Shown: positions 32,295 to 40,712 of the stretch, one piece after another
How the letters are laid out: every line of letters starts with the position of its first letter
How positions within the stretch are numbered: the first letter of the stretch is position 1
From: RSA11 sp036564135
Lineage (GTDB): Bacteria > Actinomycetota > Thermoleophilia > Solirubrobacterales > 70-9
DNA length: 64,000 bases
Assembly: GCA_036564135.1 (NCBI GenBank)
Contig: DATCLC010000121.1
Location: 17,906-81,905, forward strand
Direction: 5' to 3'
Made by a program: the position numbers and the translations under genes
Notes under the pieces: model-generated
Told to the model about the DNA's origin: nothing
The model's input: the letters and a program-made list of their open reading frames with translations, nothing else
Databases searched by the model: none

Positions 32295-33424
32295 CACCAC
32301 TCCCGAAAGCGCGCCTTGATCAGTATGTCCTCCCCGGAGCGCTCGCTCGCCAGGGCGAGCGCGGGCAGCGCCTCGGCCACCCGCTCCGCGCCGGTGCCGG
32401 CGAGCAGCGGGCGCGCGTCGCCGCCGCCGAGGAGCTTGGGCGCGACGAAGAGCCGCAGCTCATCGATCTCCCCGGCATCCAGGAACGCGCCGGCGAGCGT
32501 CGCGCCGCCCTCGAGCAGGACCGAGGTGATCTCGCGGCGCCCGAGCTCCGCGAGCGCCGCCTTGACGCGCTCGGCGCGCTGGCCGGGGACGACCACGACG
32601 TCCGCCCCCGCCTCGCGCAGGGCCGCCGTGCGCTCCGCTGGCGCCTCCGCGCCCGCGACGACGAGGAGCGGGGCCACCTCCAGCGAGCGGACGAGCTGCG
32701 CGTCGAGCGGCAAGCGCGCCTGCGAGTCGAAGACGACGCGGAGCGGCTGGCGCGCGTACGGGCCGCCGTCGCGCGCGGTGAGCAGGGGGTCGTCGGCGAG
32801 CGCCGTGCCGACCCCGACCGCGACCGCGTCCGCCTCGCTGCGCCAACGGTGGACGAGCTCCCGGCTGCGCGCCCCCGAGATCCACTTCGAGTCGCCGGTC
32901 GCCGTCGCGGTGCGCCCGTCGAGCGTCGTCGCGGCCTTGTAGGTGACGAGCGGGCGGCCGGTGCGCGCGTGCTTGCGGAAGGCCTGGTTCTGAAGGCGCG
33001 CGGCGCTCGCCTGCGGCCCGTCCGCGGCGATGACCTCGATCCCCTCGTCGCGCAGGATGCCCGGCCCGCGGCCGCTCGCCTTCTCGGACGGGTCGTCGGC
33101 GGCGTAGACGACCCGCGCCACGCGCGCCTCGACCAGCGCGTCCGCGCAGGGCGGCTGGCGGCCGTGGTGGGCGCACGGCTCGAGGGTCACGAAGACCGTC
33201 GCGCCCGCCGGGTCGTGGCCGCGCGCCCGGCAGTCCTCGAGCGCGGCGCGCTCGGCGTGCAGGCCGCCCAGCTCCGCGTGCCAGCCCTCGCCGATCACCT
33301 CGCCGTCCCGCACGATCACGGCACCCACCAGCGGGTTCGGGCTCACCCGCCCGCGCCCGCGCTCGGCCAGCTCCAGCGCCCGCTCGAGGTGGAGGCGGTC
33401 GGTTTCGGAAATCACCGCGGGCAT
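32294..33424 (-). CDS. ribD: Bifunctional pyrimidine deaminase/reductase RibD
   Basis: RibD deaminates and reduces the pyrimidine intermediate of riboflavin synthesis. The deaminase zinc site HAERAALEDC and PCAHHGRQPPCADAL come first; the reductase domain follows (TYKAATTLDGRTATATGDSK, SRELVHRWRSEADAVAVGVG, GGATLAGAFLDAGEIDELRL). The 376-residue length is normal. It is the first gene of the rib operon. The 95-bp gap upstream is too short for an FMN riboswitch, and none is seen; a promoter with an overlapping dyad is present instead. Confidence 0.95.
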   Translation of the reverse strand: MPAVISETDRLHLERALELAERGRGRVSPNPLVGAVIVRDGEVIGEGWHAELGGLHAERAALEDCRARGHDPAGATVFVTLEPCAHHGRQPPCADALVEARVARVVYAADDPSEKASGRGPGILRDEGIEVIAADGPQASAARLQNQAFRKHARTGRPLVTYKAATTLDGRTATATGDSKWISGARSRELVHRWRSEADAVAVGVGTALADDPLLTARDGGPYARQPLRVVFDSQARLPLDAQLVRSLEVAPLLVVAGAEAPAERTAALREAGADVVVVPGQRAERVKAALAELGRREITSVLLEGGATLAGAFLDAGEIDELRLFVAPKLLGGGDARPLLAGTGAERVAEALPALALASERSGEDILIKARFREW

Positions 33425-33435
33425 GGGTCGAATGT

Positions 33436-33463
33436 AAGGTACGCCACCTGACTGACCAGTCAA
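33436..33463 (-). promoter_or_regulatory. Putative rib operon promoter with overlapping dyad
   Basis: On the minus strand TTGACT (33463-33458) and TACCTT (33441-33436) are 16 bp apart, giving a sigma-70-like promoter that starts transcription within a few bases of the ribD ATG, so the mRNA would be nearly leaderless. An inverted repeat TGACTG-AC-CAGTCA (33449-33462) overlaps the -35 and has the look of a repressor operator. No other rib regulation signal was found. Confidence 0.5.
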
Positions 33464-33518
33464 TCAAGCATACCCCTACGACCGCCCCGGGCGGACGGGG
33501 CGATACCTTCCCCGCGCG

Positions 33519-34886
33519 ATGACAGTGAGCGCCGGGGTGGAGACCAAGAAGTTCGGACGCTCCGCCGGGCTGCTCTCCACCGGCATCGCCGCCTCGGGGG
33601 TGCTCACGTACGTCTTCTTCGCGCTCGCCTCGCACAACCTGAGCGCCCACGAGTACGGCGAGATCGCGGTGCTCTGGTCCGCCGTGTTCGTGACGATCTC
33701 GATCTTCCACCGCCCCGTCGAGCTTTTGCTCTCGCGCACGATCGCCGAGCGGCGCGCCCGTCGCGAGGAGATCGCCAGCGCCCTGCGGGTCGCGGGGCTC
33801 ATCCAGCTCGGCGTGGCCCTCGGGTTGGCGGCGATCGCCCTGGCGCTGCGCGGGCCGCTTCAGGACGAGCTTTTGTCCGGCTCGGAGACGCTGTACTGGG
33901 TGCTCGTCGTCTCCGTGGTCGCCTTCGGCGGGAGCTTCTACGCGCGCGGCTATCTGGCGGGCAACCGGCACTTCGGCGTGCTCGCCGCGCTGCTGTTCTG
34001 CGAGTCCGCGTCGCGCATGGCCTTCGCGCTCGCGGTCGCATTGGGGATCGCCTCGGGCCAGGCCACGATCGCGCTCGGGGTCGCCGCCGCGCCCCTGTTC
34101 AGCCTCGCCGTCATGCCGTTCGCGCTCGCGCGCGGCGCCCGCACGGGGCTGGCGGCGCGCGCGCAGACGCGGCCGGCGGCGGGCGTGAACCCGGTCACCG
34201 TCGCGAGCGGCGGAGGGTTTGCGGCCGCCGTGCTCATCGTGATGATGGGCGAACAGACCTTCCTGAACGCCGGGCCGCTCTTGGCCCGCGGATTCGAGGA
34301 CGCCGCCGCCGCGGGTTTCATCTTCAACGTGCTGATGGTCGCGCGCGCTCCGCTGCTCGTCTTCCAGGGCGTCGCGCAGAGCCTCCTCCCCCACCTCACG
34401 AGGCTCGGGGCGCGAGGCAAGGACGCGGAGGCCGCGTTCCATCACTCGGTCTGGGTCACGATCCGCGCGATCGCCGTCTTCGCCGCGCTCGTCCTGCTCG
34501 TCGTCCTGCTTGCGGGCCCGACGCTCATGCAGATCGCGTTCGGCGACCGCTTCGAGTACGACCGGCTGGGGCTCGCGATCGTCGCCGTCGGCATGGGCGG
34601 CTACCTCGCCGCGACCACGCTGAACCAGGCGATCCTGGCGAGGGGCGGGGCGCGCGTCGCCGCCCGCTGCTGGGGGCTCACGGCAGCCGCGTTCCTGGTG
34701 TGGTGCCTGCTGCCGATCACGGGCGACATCGATTTGCGGATCGAGCTGGGCTTCGCCTTCGGGGCCGCCCTGCTCGCCGCCCAGCTCGCGCTCGCCTACC
34801 GCGCGGGCACGCCCGGGCCGCCGCTCGCACCCGATTCACCCGACGAAATCGAGGCCCGGCTGGCCGGCTACGACGAGGTGTCCTAG
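33519..34886 (+). CDS. Polysaccharide/lipid flippase of the MOP superfamily
   Basis: The 455-residue integral membrane protein has about 12 hydrophobic segments and weak internal duplication, typical of Wzx/MATE-like exporters that move lipid-linked sugars or peptidoglycan precursors across the membrane. No signature identifies the substrate. It starts divergently from ribD across a 95-bp promoter region. The downstream antiporter gene begins at the very next base, so the two are probably cotranscribed. Confidence 0.8.
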   Translation: MTVSAGVETKKFGRSAGLLSTGIAASGVLTYVFFALASHNLSAHEYGEIAVLWSAVFVTISIFHRPVELLLSRTIAERRARREEIASALRVAGLIQLGVALGLAAIALALRGPLQDELLSGSETLYWVLVVSVVAFGGSFYARGYLAGNRHFGVLAALLFCESASRMAFALAVALGIASGQATIALGVAAAPLFSLAVMPFALARGARTGLAARAQTRPAAGVNPVTVASGGGFAAAVLIVMMGEQTFLNAGPLLARGFEDAAAAGFIFNVLMVARAPLLVFQGVAQSLLPHLTRLGARGKDAEAAFHHSVWVTIRAIAVFAALVLLVVLLAGPTLMQIAFGDRFEYDRLGLAIVAVGMGGYLAATTLNQAILARGGARVAARCWGLTAAAFLVWCLLPITGDIDLRIELGFAFGAALLAAQLALAYRAGTPGPPLAPDSPDEIEARLAGYDEVS

Positions 34887-36704
34887 GTGTCGGACGCACA
34901 GCTCCTCCTGCTCGCCGGTGCGCTGATGGCGGTCGGACTCGCGGCAGCCAAGGTCGCCGACCGCGCGCGGATCCCCGGCCTTCTGCTCTTCCTCGGCCTC
35001 GGCATGCTGCTGGGCGAGGAGGGCATCGGCGGCGTCGAGTTCGACGACGCCGAGCTCACCCGCACGATCGGCACGATCGGCCTCGTCCTGATCCTGTTCG
35101 AGGGCGGATTAACCGCCGGCTGGAACGAGATCCGCCCGGTGATCGGCACCGCGGTCTCGCTGGCGACGATCGGCACCCTGGTGACCGCCGGGATCGCGGG
35201 CGCGGCGGCCGTCTGGCTGTTCGACCTGGAGCCCCTGGAGGGCCTGATCCTGGGCACGGCGATCGCCACGACCGACAGCGCTGCGATCTTCGCCGTGCTG
35301 CGCGGCTCGACCGTCTCCCGGCGGCTGGCGCGCACGCTGGAGGGCGAGTCGGGCCTGAACGACCCGGTCGCCCTGCTGCTCACGATCGGCTTCATCGACC
35401 TCTTGCTGGAGCCCGGCTTCGGCGCCGACGATCTGATCCTGAGCATCGTGATCGCCTTCGTGATCGGCGTGCCGATCGGGCTCGGGATAGGCTGGCTCGC
35501 ACGCGAGGCGTTTCGCAGGCTCGACCTGCCCAGCCCGGGCCTCTATCCGGTCGCCTCGCTGGCCACCGCCGCGCTCGCCTACGGCGCGGCCGAGGTTCTG
35601 CATGGGTCGGGGTTCGCCTCGGTCTACGTCGCGGGGCTCGTGCTCGGCACGGGCTCGATCCCGGCGCGCGGCAGTACGGTCGCCTTCCACCAGGGCGTGA
35701 GCTGGACGATGCAGATCACGCTGTTCGTCGTCCTGGGGCTTTTGGTGTTCCCGTCGGGCCTGATCGAGATCGCACCGCAGGGTCTGGCCCTCTCCGCCGT
35801 GCTCATGTTCGTCGCCCGGCCCGTCGCCGCGTACCTGGCCTCGGCTCTCGCCCCGCTCAACGCGCGCGAGCGACTGCTCCTCGGGTGGGCCGGGCTGCGC
35901 GGCGCCATCCCGATCTGGCTGGCGACCTTCCCGGTGATCGCCGGCGTCGGCGAGGCCTCGGACATATTCAACGCGGTCTTCTTCGTGGTCGTCACCTCCA
36001 CCCTGATCCAGGGCGCGACGTTCGAGCCGCTCGCCCGGCGGCTCGGGCTCACGACCACCGAGCCCGCCCTCCCCCGGCCGATCGTCGAGACCGGGATCAT
36101 CCGCCGCCTCGGCGGCGAGACCTTCACCTACACCGTCCACCCGCGGGACGCGATCGTCGGCCGCATGGTCAAGGAGCTCGGCCTGCCGCGGGAGGCGCTC
36201 GTCAACGTGATCGTGCGCGAGGACGCCGCGCTCCTGCCGCGCGGCTCCACCGAGATCGCCGCCGGCGACGAGCTCCACATCGTCTCCCGGCGCGAGGCGA
36301 TCGGTGAGGTCGAGCGTCTCACCGAACGCTGGCGCAGCGGCCCGATCGGGGAGCCGCCGCCGGCCGCGCTGCCCCCGCGCGGCGCCCCGCAGGTGTTCAC
36401 CGTGCGCAAGCGCGTCCCGGACGACGGCGACCCCGCGCGCCCCGAGGCCGTCGAGGGCGTCGCCGTCGCCACGCGCCTGCGCGAGCGCCGCGACGTCCCC
36501 GGCTCGCTGGTCGGACTCGTCGACGGCCGCTACGCGCTCGTGGGGTCCGACCTGGTCGCGGTCGGCGGCCGCCGCCAGATGGTCGACTGGGCCGTGCGCC
36601 GCGGCGCCCGCCCCGGCCTCTCCCCCCAGGAGCGCGCCTGGTGGCAGGAGGTCGCAGGCGCGCTCAGCGCGCTGCCGGGCCCAGGGACGAACCAGCGGGC
36701 CTAG
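34887..36704 (+). CDS. CPA-type cation/proton antiporter with C-terminal TrkA_C-like domain
   Basis: The 605-residue protein has a membrane part (residues 1 to about 400) with the conserved GLTAGW, TAIATTDSAAIFAVLRG and EGESGLNDPVALLLTIG motifs (the ND pair is the ion site), and a cytosolic part with a TrkA_C-like domain (FTYTVHPRDAIVGRMVKELG ... GDELHIVSRREAI). This fits the NhaP2/CvrA group, which exchanges K+ or Na+ for protons and is gated by nucleotides or ions. The last 130 residues are more variable. The GTG start directly follows the flippase TAG. Confidence 0.87.
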   Translation: MSDAQLLLLAGALMAVGLAAAKVADRARIPGLLLFLGLGMLLGEEGIGGVEFDDAELTRTIGTIGLVLILFEGGLTAGWNEIRPVIGTAVSLATIGTLVTAGIAGAAAVWLFDLEPLEGLILGTAIATTDSAAIFAVLRGSTVSRRLARTLEGESGLNDPVALLLTIGFIDLLLEPGFGADDLILSIVIAFVIGVPIGLGIGWLAREAFRRLDLPSPGLYPVASLATAALAYGAAEVLHGSGFASVYVAGLVLGTGSIPARGSTVAFHQGVSWTMQITLFVVLGLLVFPSGLIEIAPQGLALSAVLMFVARPVAAYLASALAPLNARERLLLGWAGLRGAIPIWLATFPVIAGVGEASDIFNAVFFVVVTSTLIQGATFEPLARRLGLTTTEPALPRPIVETGIIRRLGGETFTYTVHPRDAIVGRMVKELGLPREALVNVIVREDAALLPRGSTEIAAGDELHIVSRREAIGEVERLTERWRSGPIGEPPPAALPPRGAPQVFTVRKRVPDDGDPARPEAVEGVAVATRLRERRDVPGSLVGLVDGRYALVGSDLVAVGGRRQMVDWAVRRGARPGLSPQERAWWQEVAGALSALPGPGTNQRA

Positions 36705-36744
36705 TAGGCGCACGGTCGCGGCGCACTCGCGAAGCCCCCTCCCC

Positions 36745-36793
36745 CGCGAAATCGCACTTGGCGCTCCCGGGGAGCCTCAACCGCGATTTCGCG
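36745..36793. terminator. Long inverted repeat between convergent genes
   Basis: Perfect 11-bp arms CGCGAAATCGC (36745-36755) and GCGATTTCGCG (36783-36793), with a 27-base loop, lie between the antiporter stop and the convergent rpe stop. It is suited to ending transcription from both sides. Confidence 0.6.
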
Positions 36794-36801
36794 ATGCGGC
36801 G

Positions 36802-37485
36802 CTACTCCGCGCCCGCGGCCTCGGCGATGCGCTGGTAGGCGGCGCCGGGGTCGGGGTCGCCGAACACCGCGGAGCCCGCGACGAGCAGGTTGGCGCCCGC
36901 CTCGACGACCAGCGGGGCCGTCTGAGCGTCGATCCCGCCGTCGACCTCGAGCGCGGTGCCCTCGGCGGCGAGCGCGGCGACGCGCCGCACCTTGTCCGGC
37001 GAGGTGGGGATGAACCTCTGCCCGCCCCAGCCCGGGTTCACGGTCATCGTGAGCACGAGATCGCAGCTCGCGGCGAGCTCGCGGACCATCTCGGCGGGGG
37101 TGCCGGGGTTGATGGCGAGCCCCGCCAGACACCCCGCGTCCCGGATCGCGGCGAGGGTGCGGTGCGCGTGCGGGTCGGCCTCCTGGTGGATCGTGATGCA
37201 GTCCGCCCCGGCCTTGGCGAACTCCGCGACCTGCTCGCCGGGGCGCTCCACCATGAGGTGCACGTCGAGCACGCCGCCCGCCTCGTGCACCCGGTCGGCG
37301 ATCGAGCCGGCGACCAGCGGCCCGATCGTGATCGGCGGGACGAAGTGCCCGTCCATCACGTCGACGTGGATCACGCGCGCGCCCGCGGCGAGCACCTCGT
37401 CGATGTGCGCGCCGAGCCGGGAGAAGTCGGCCGAGAGGATGGACGGCGCGACGCGGCGTGTGGCGAAGATCTCCTTGGCTGTCAT
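36802..37485 (-). CDS. rpe: Ribulose-phosphate 3-epimerase
   Basis: Rpe interconverts ribulose-5-phosphate and xylulose-5-phosphate in the pentose phosphate pathway. The TIM-barrel motifs APSILSADFSRLG, HVDVMDGHFVPPITIGP, DVHLMVERP and VNPGWGGQRFIPTSPDKVRR are complete, with VDGGIDAQTAPLVVEAGANL for phosphate binding. The length of 227 residues is normal. It is the last gene of the priA-def-fmt-rsmB minus-strand run. Confidence 0.96.
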   Translation of the reverse strand: MTAKEIFATRRVAPSILSADFSRLGAHIDEVLAAGARVIHVDVMDGHFVPPITIGPLVAGSIADRVHEAGGVLDVHLMVERPGEQVAEFAKAGADCITIHQEADPHAHRTLAAIRDAGCLAGLAINPGTPAEMVRELAASCDLVLTMTVNPGWGGQRFIPTSPDKVRRVAALAAEGTALEVDGGIDAQTAPLVVEAGANLLVAGSAVFGDPDPGAAYQRIAEAAGAE

Positions 37486-37507
37486 GCGCTGCCGAGGGGC
37501 GTGCGGG

Positions 37508-37735
37508 TCAGACGGGGTTCAGCATCGAGTGGCCGCAATGCTGGCAGACGAGGTCCTCTTCCTTGGTCAGGCGCACGATCGTCTGGTGGGCGCCGCAGTT
37601 GCGGCACTGCGAGGAGAGCTCGTAGCGGCTCAGGCAATTGACGCAGCGAAAGCGCCCGGGCAGGTTCGTCGGCCGCAGCCAGGGCTCGCCGCAGTTCGGG
37701 CACGAGGGCCTGCCCAGCGTCGTCTCCCCGCTCAC
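37508..37735 (-). CDS. Small double zinc-ribbon protein
   Basis: The 75-residue protein has four Cys pairs: CPNCG, CVNC, CRNCG and CQHCG, so two zinc ribbons are likely. The N-terminus SGETTLGRPSCPNCGEPW and the middle RFRCVNCLSRYELSSQCRNC have no recognisable family assignment. The GTG start overlaps the rsmB stop as GTGA, so it is coupled to the rRNA methyltransferase; a role in RNA or ribosome work would fit the context. Rpe follows 22 bases later. Confidence 0.72.
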   Translation of the reverse strand: MSGETTLGRPSCPNCGEPWLRPTNLPGRFRCVNCLSRYELSSQCRNCGAHQTIVRLTKEEDLVCQHCGHSMLNPV

Positions 37736-39108
37736 CCATCCCTCCTCACGCGCGCGTAGAAGAACCCATCGGTGCCGTCGCGGTCCGGCCGCGACTGCAG
37801 GAAGCGCCGGTCGTGCGGCGATGCCAGCGCCGGCTCGAGCTCGCCCAGCTCGTCGGCGGCGAGCGCACTGTCGCGCTCGAGCGCCGCGGTGACCACGCCC
37901 TCGTTCTCGGCCCGCGAGATGGTGCAGGTCGAGTAGACGAGCGTGCCGCCGGGGCGCAGCGCGTGAGCTCCCGCGGCGAGCAGCGCGCCCTGGAGCTCGG
38001 CGAGCTGCGCGAGCGTCGCCGGCTGCTTGCGCCAGCGCGCGTCGGGGCGCCCAGCGAGGGTGCCGAGATCGGAGCAGGGCGGGTCCACGAGGACGCGATC
38101 GTACCCGTCGCCGATGTCGTCGCGAGCGGCGTCCGCCCGCACCACGCGTACGTTCCGGGCGCCGGCCCGCTCGCAGAGCTCCTCGATCTGCCGAGCGCGG
38201 CCCGCGTCGATCTCGACCGCGACCACCTCGCCCTCGTTTCGCATGCGCGCGGCTATCGCCGTCGTCTTGATCCCCGGACCCGCGCACAGGTCCAGCACCC
38301 GCTCGCCCGGCTGCGGCGCGAGCAGCGCGACCACCGCCTGGGCGGCGCGGCTCTGCGCGAAGAGCTCGCCCGCGCGCAGCCGCGTCGTCACCGCCTCGGG
38401 CAGCGCGCCGCGCACGGCGAGCGCCTCCGGCGGCCACAGCAACGAACCCGGCCTGGGGGCAACGAGCTCGACGCCCGCCGCCTCGAGTTCCGCGCTCACC
38501 CCAGCGGGCTCGGCGCGCAGCAGGTTCACGCGCAGGCCGGTCTCCCCCGCCTCGTTGCTTGCGCGCAGGAGCGCCCGCGCGGCCTCGGGGCCGAGCTCGC
38601 GCCACCACAGCTCCGCGAGCCAGCGCGGCGCGGAGTGCGCGACCGCAGCGGCCGCGGGCGTCTCGTCGCCGAGCCCGGCCAGGAGCCGGTCCCGCTCGCG
38701 CGCCGCGCGCCGCAGGAGGGCGTTCACGAAGCCGGCGGCGCCCCGCGCGCGCTTGCCCTCGACCCGCCGCATGCCTCCCTTGGCAAGCTCGACCGCGCCG
38801 TCGACCGCGGCGTGCGCCGCGCCGTCGCCGTAGAGGACCTCGAAGAGGCCGAGCCGCAGCGCCGCCAGCACCGGGGCGTCAAGGTCATCCGGCTCGCGGC
38901 CGCTGAGCCGCTCGATCAGGGCGTCGGTCGTGCCGCGCCGCTGGACCGCGCCGTAGGCGAGCCACTGCGCCTGGGCGCGGTTGCGGGGTGTGACGCCCGC
39001 GCGCTCGATCGCCGCCGGCAGGGCGCGGTCCGCCCACGCGCCGTGCTCGAAGACGCGGCGAACGACCTCGTACGCGGCCCGCCGCGCGGGTGTGGCGGCA
39101 TCGGCCAC
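37732..39108 (-). CDS. rsmB: 16S rRNA (cytosine-967-C5)-methyltransferase
   Basis: RsmB (Sun/Fmu) methylates C967. The N-terminal NusB-like RNA-binding domain (RRAAYEVVRRVFEHGAWADR ... GFVNALLRRAARE) precedes the methyltransferase domain with SAM motif VLDLCAGPGIKTTAIA, the DPPCSDLGTLAGRPDARW catalytic Cys and VYSTCTISRAENE. The 458-residue length is normal. It lies directly after fmt (7 bases), as usual in Actinobacteria. Confidence 0.94.
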   Translation of the reverse strand: MADAATPARRAAYEVVRRVFEHGAWADRALPAAIERAGVTPRNRAQAQWLAYGAVQRRGTTDALIERLSGREPDDLDAPVLAALRLGLFEVLYGDGAAHAAVDGAVELAKGGMRRVEGKRARGAAGFVNALLRRAARERDRLLAGLGDETPAAAAVAHSAPRWLAELWWRELGPEAARALLRASNEAGETGLRVNLLRAEPAGVSAELEAAGVELVAPRPGSLLWPPEALAVRGALPEAVTTRLRAGELFAQSRAAQAVVALLAPQPGERVLDLCAGPGIKTTAIAARMRNEGEVVAVEIDAGRARQIEELCERAGARNVRVVRADAARDDIGDGYDRVLVDPPCSDLGTLAGRPDARWRKQPATLAQLAELQGALLAAGAHALRPGGTLVYSTCTISRAENEGVVTAALERDSALAADELGELEPALASPHDRRFLQSRPDRDGTDGFFYARVRRDG

Positions 39109-39114
39109 GGTCGC

Positions 39115-40026
39115 TCAGGGGGCGAGGGCCGGGAGGGGGTAGCCGCGAAGGTAGTCGGCGGCGCTCACATCGCGCCCGCCGGACGGACGCACGACCTCGA
39201 TCGCGAGCGCCCCCTCGCCCGTCCCGAGCACGAGCGCGTCGTCCCGCGCCTCGAACTCGCCCCGCGCGGGGCCGCCGGGGACGGCCCGCGCCCGGCGCAC
39301 GCCGAGGCGGTCGCCGCCCTCGAGCTCGAGGTAGGCGCCGATGTGCGGGGTGAGCGCCCGGACCGCGCGGGCGAGCTCGTCCGCGGGACGCGCCGGGTCC
39401 AGGCGGCGCTCCGCGGGATCGATCTTCTCGGCGTAGGTCACCGCGGACTCGTCCTGCTCGGTGAAGCGAAGCTCGCCGCGCTCATGCGCCTCGAGCGCGC
39501 GCACGGCAAGCTCGCCGCCGATCTCGGCGAGCCGCTGGGCGAGCGAGCCGTAGTCCTCGTCGGGGCCGATCGGAGTCTCCTCCAGCAGCGCGACCGGGCC
39601 GGAGTCAAGCCCCTCGGTCAGCCGCATGACCGCCACCCCGGTGCGCTCGTCGCCCGCCATGATCGCGCGCTCGATCGGCGCCGCGCCCCGCCAGCGCGGG
39701 AGCAGCGACGGGTGGACGTTCAAGAACAGCAGCTCGTCGAGCAGCGGCGGCTTGATGAGCTGGCCGAAGGCGCAGACCATCGCGACGTCGACGCCCGCCC
39801 GCTCGAGCTCGGCGACCGACTCCGGCTGGTTGACGCTCGCCGTCTGGTGCACGGGCAGGCCGAGCTCGCGCGCCGCGACCGCGACGGGCGGCGGGCTGAC
39901 CTTGCGACCGCGCCCCTTCGGGCGGTCGGGCGGCGCGACGACCAGGGCCGGGCGCACCGGGGAGTCGGCCAGGCGGCGCAGCACCGTCGCCGCGAAGTCG
40001 GAGGTACCCAGGTATGCGACGCGCAT
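39115..40026 (-). CDS. fmt: Methionyl-tRNA formyltransferase
   Basis: Fmt formylates initiator Met-tRNA using 10-formyl-THF. The 303-residue protein has MRVAYLGTSDFAATVLRRLA, the catalytic NVHPSLLPRWRGAAPIERAI, GVAVMRLTEGLDSGPV, and the C-terminal OB-fold-like region (PHIGAYLELEGGDRLGVRRA). It works with the deformylase encoded 12 bases upstream, and the two are probably cotranscribed with rsmB. Confidence 0.96.
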   Translation of the reverse strand: MRVAYLGTSDFAATVLRRLADSPVRPALVVAPPDRPKGRGRKVSPPPVAVAARELGLPVHQTASVNQPESVAELERAGVDVAMVCAFGQLIKPPLLDELLFLNVHPSLLPRWRGAAPIERAIMAGDERTGVAVMRLTEGLDSGPVALLEETPIGPDEDYGSLAQRLAEIGGELAVRALEAHERGELRFTEQDESAVTYAEKIDPAERRLDPARPADELARAVRALTPHIGAYLELEGGDRLGVRRARAVPGGPARGEFEARDDALVLGTGEGALAIEVVRPSGGRDVSAADYLRGYPLPALAP

Positions 40027-40038
40027 GTGGGCCGGCGG

Positions 40039-40671
40039 CTAGCCGCGCGCGTCCGCCTGGGCGGCCTCTTCGTCCTCCTCGTGGGGGCTGTAGCTGCGCC
40101 CCTCGCGCAGCGCTCGCAGCGCGCCCTTGCGCTGGTCGCGCGTGGTGCGTTCGAGGATCAGCACCCCGTCGAGGTGGTCGATCTCGTGCTGCAGGACGCG
40201 AGCCTCGAGCCCCGACGCCTCGATCTCGAGCGGCTCGCCGCGCACGTCCACGGCGGTCACGCGGACGTGCAGCGGCCGCTCGACCTCGACGACGACCCGG
40301 GGGATCGAGAGGCAGCCCTCGACCGCGGTGGCGCGCTCCTCGGAGCGCCACTCGATCACTGGGTTCACGATCGCTCGGGGCGGCGCGTCGCCGTTCGCCT
40401 GGAAGACCAGCATGCGGCGCAGCACGCCGAGCTGCGGAGCCGCCAGACCGATGCCCATCGCGTCGCGCATGATCGCGATCATCCGCTCCGCCTCGCGCTC
40501 GAGCTCAGGGCCGAACTCGGTGACGTCCGAGGCGCGCGAGCGCAGCACGGGGTCGCCGAAGGTCACGACCTGCGCGAGCGCGCGGTCGCGGCGCTCCAGC
40601 TCCTCCTGCGTGAACTCCTCCGCCGACTCGCCCTCGACGTCGACGGTCTCGATCTCGGCCTGCTCGCTCAT
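40039..40671 (-). CDS. def: Peptide deformylase
   Basis: The metal site is complete: GIGLAAPQ (73-80), EGCLSIP with Cys120, and QHEIDHLDG with His162, Glu163 and His166. It removes the formyl group from nascent proteins. At 210 residues it is longer than most, with an acidic 30-residue N-terminal stretch and a Glu/Asp-rich C-terminal tail. It lies between priA and fmt. Confidence 0.96.
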   Translation of the reverse strand: MSEQAEIETVDVEGESAEEFTQEELERRDRALAQVVTFGDPVLRSRASDVTEFGPELEREAERMIAIMRDAMGIGLAAPQLGVLRRMLVFQANGDAPPRAIVNPVIEWRSEERATAVEGCLSIPRVVVEVERPLHVRVTAVDVRGEPLEIEASGLEARVLQHEIDHLDGVLILERTTRDQRKGALRALREGRSYSPHEEDEEAAQADARG

Positions 40672-40712
40672 CGAAGCGAGTCTAGATGAGCGCCCCGGTC
40701 CCGTTTAGCGAG

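Noticed and set aside
33425..33518. FMN riboswitch before ribD
   Set aside because: The 95-bp gap is shorter than the aptamer and lacks the conserved RFN boxes.
37813..40689. A 958-codon plus-strand frame across rsmB, fmt and def
   Set aside because: It crosses three recognisable minus-strand genes with complete motifs and has no domain of its own.
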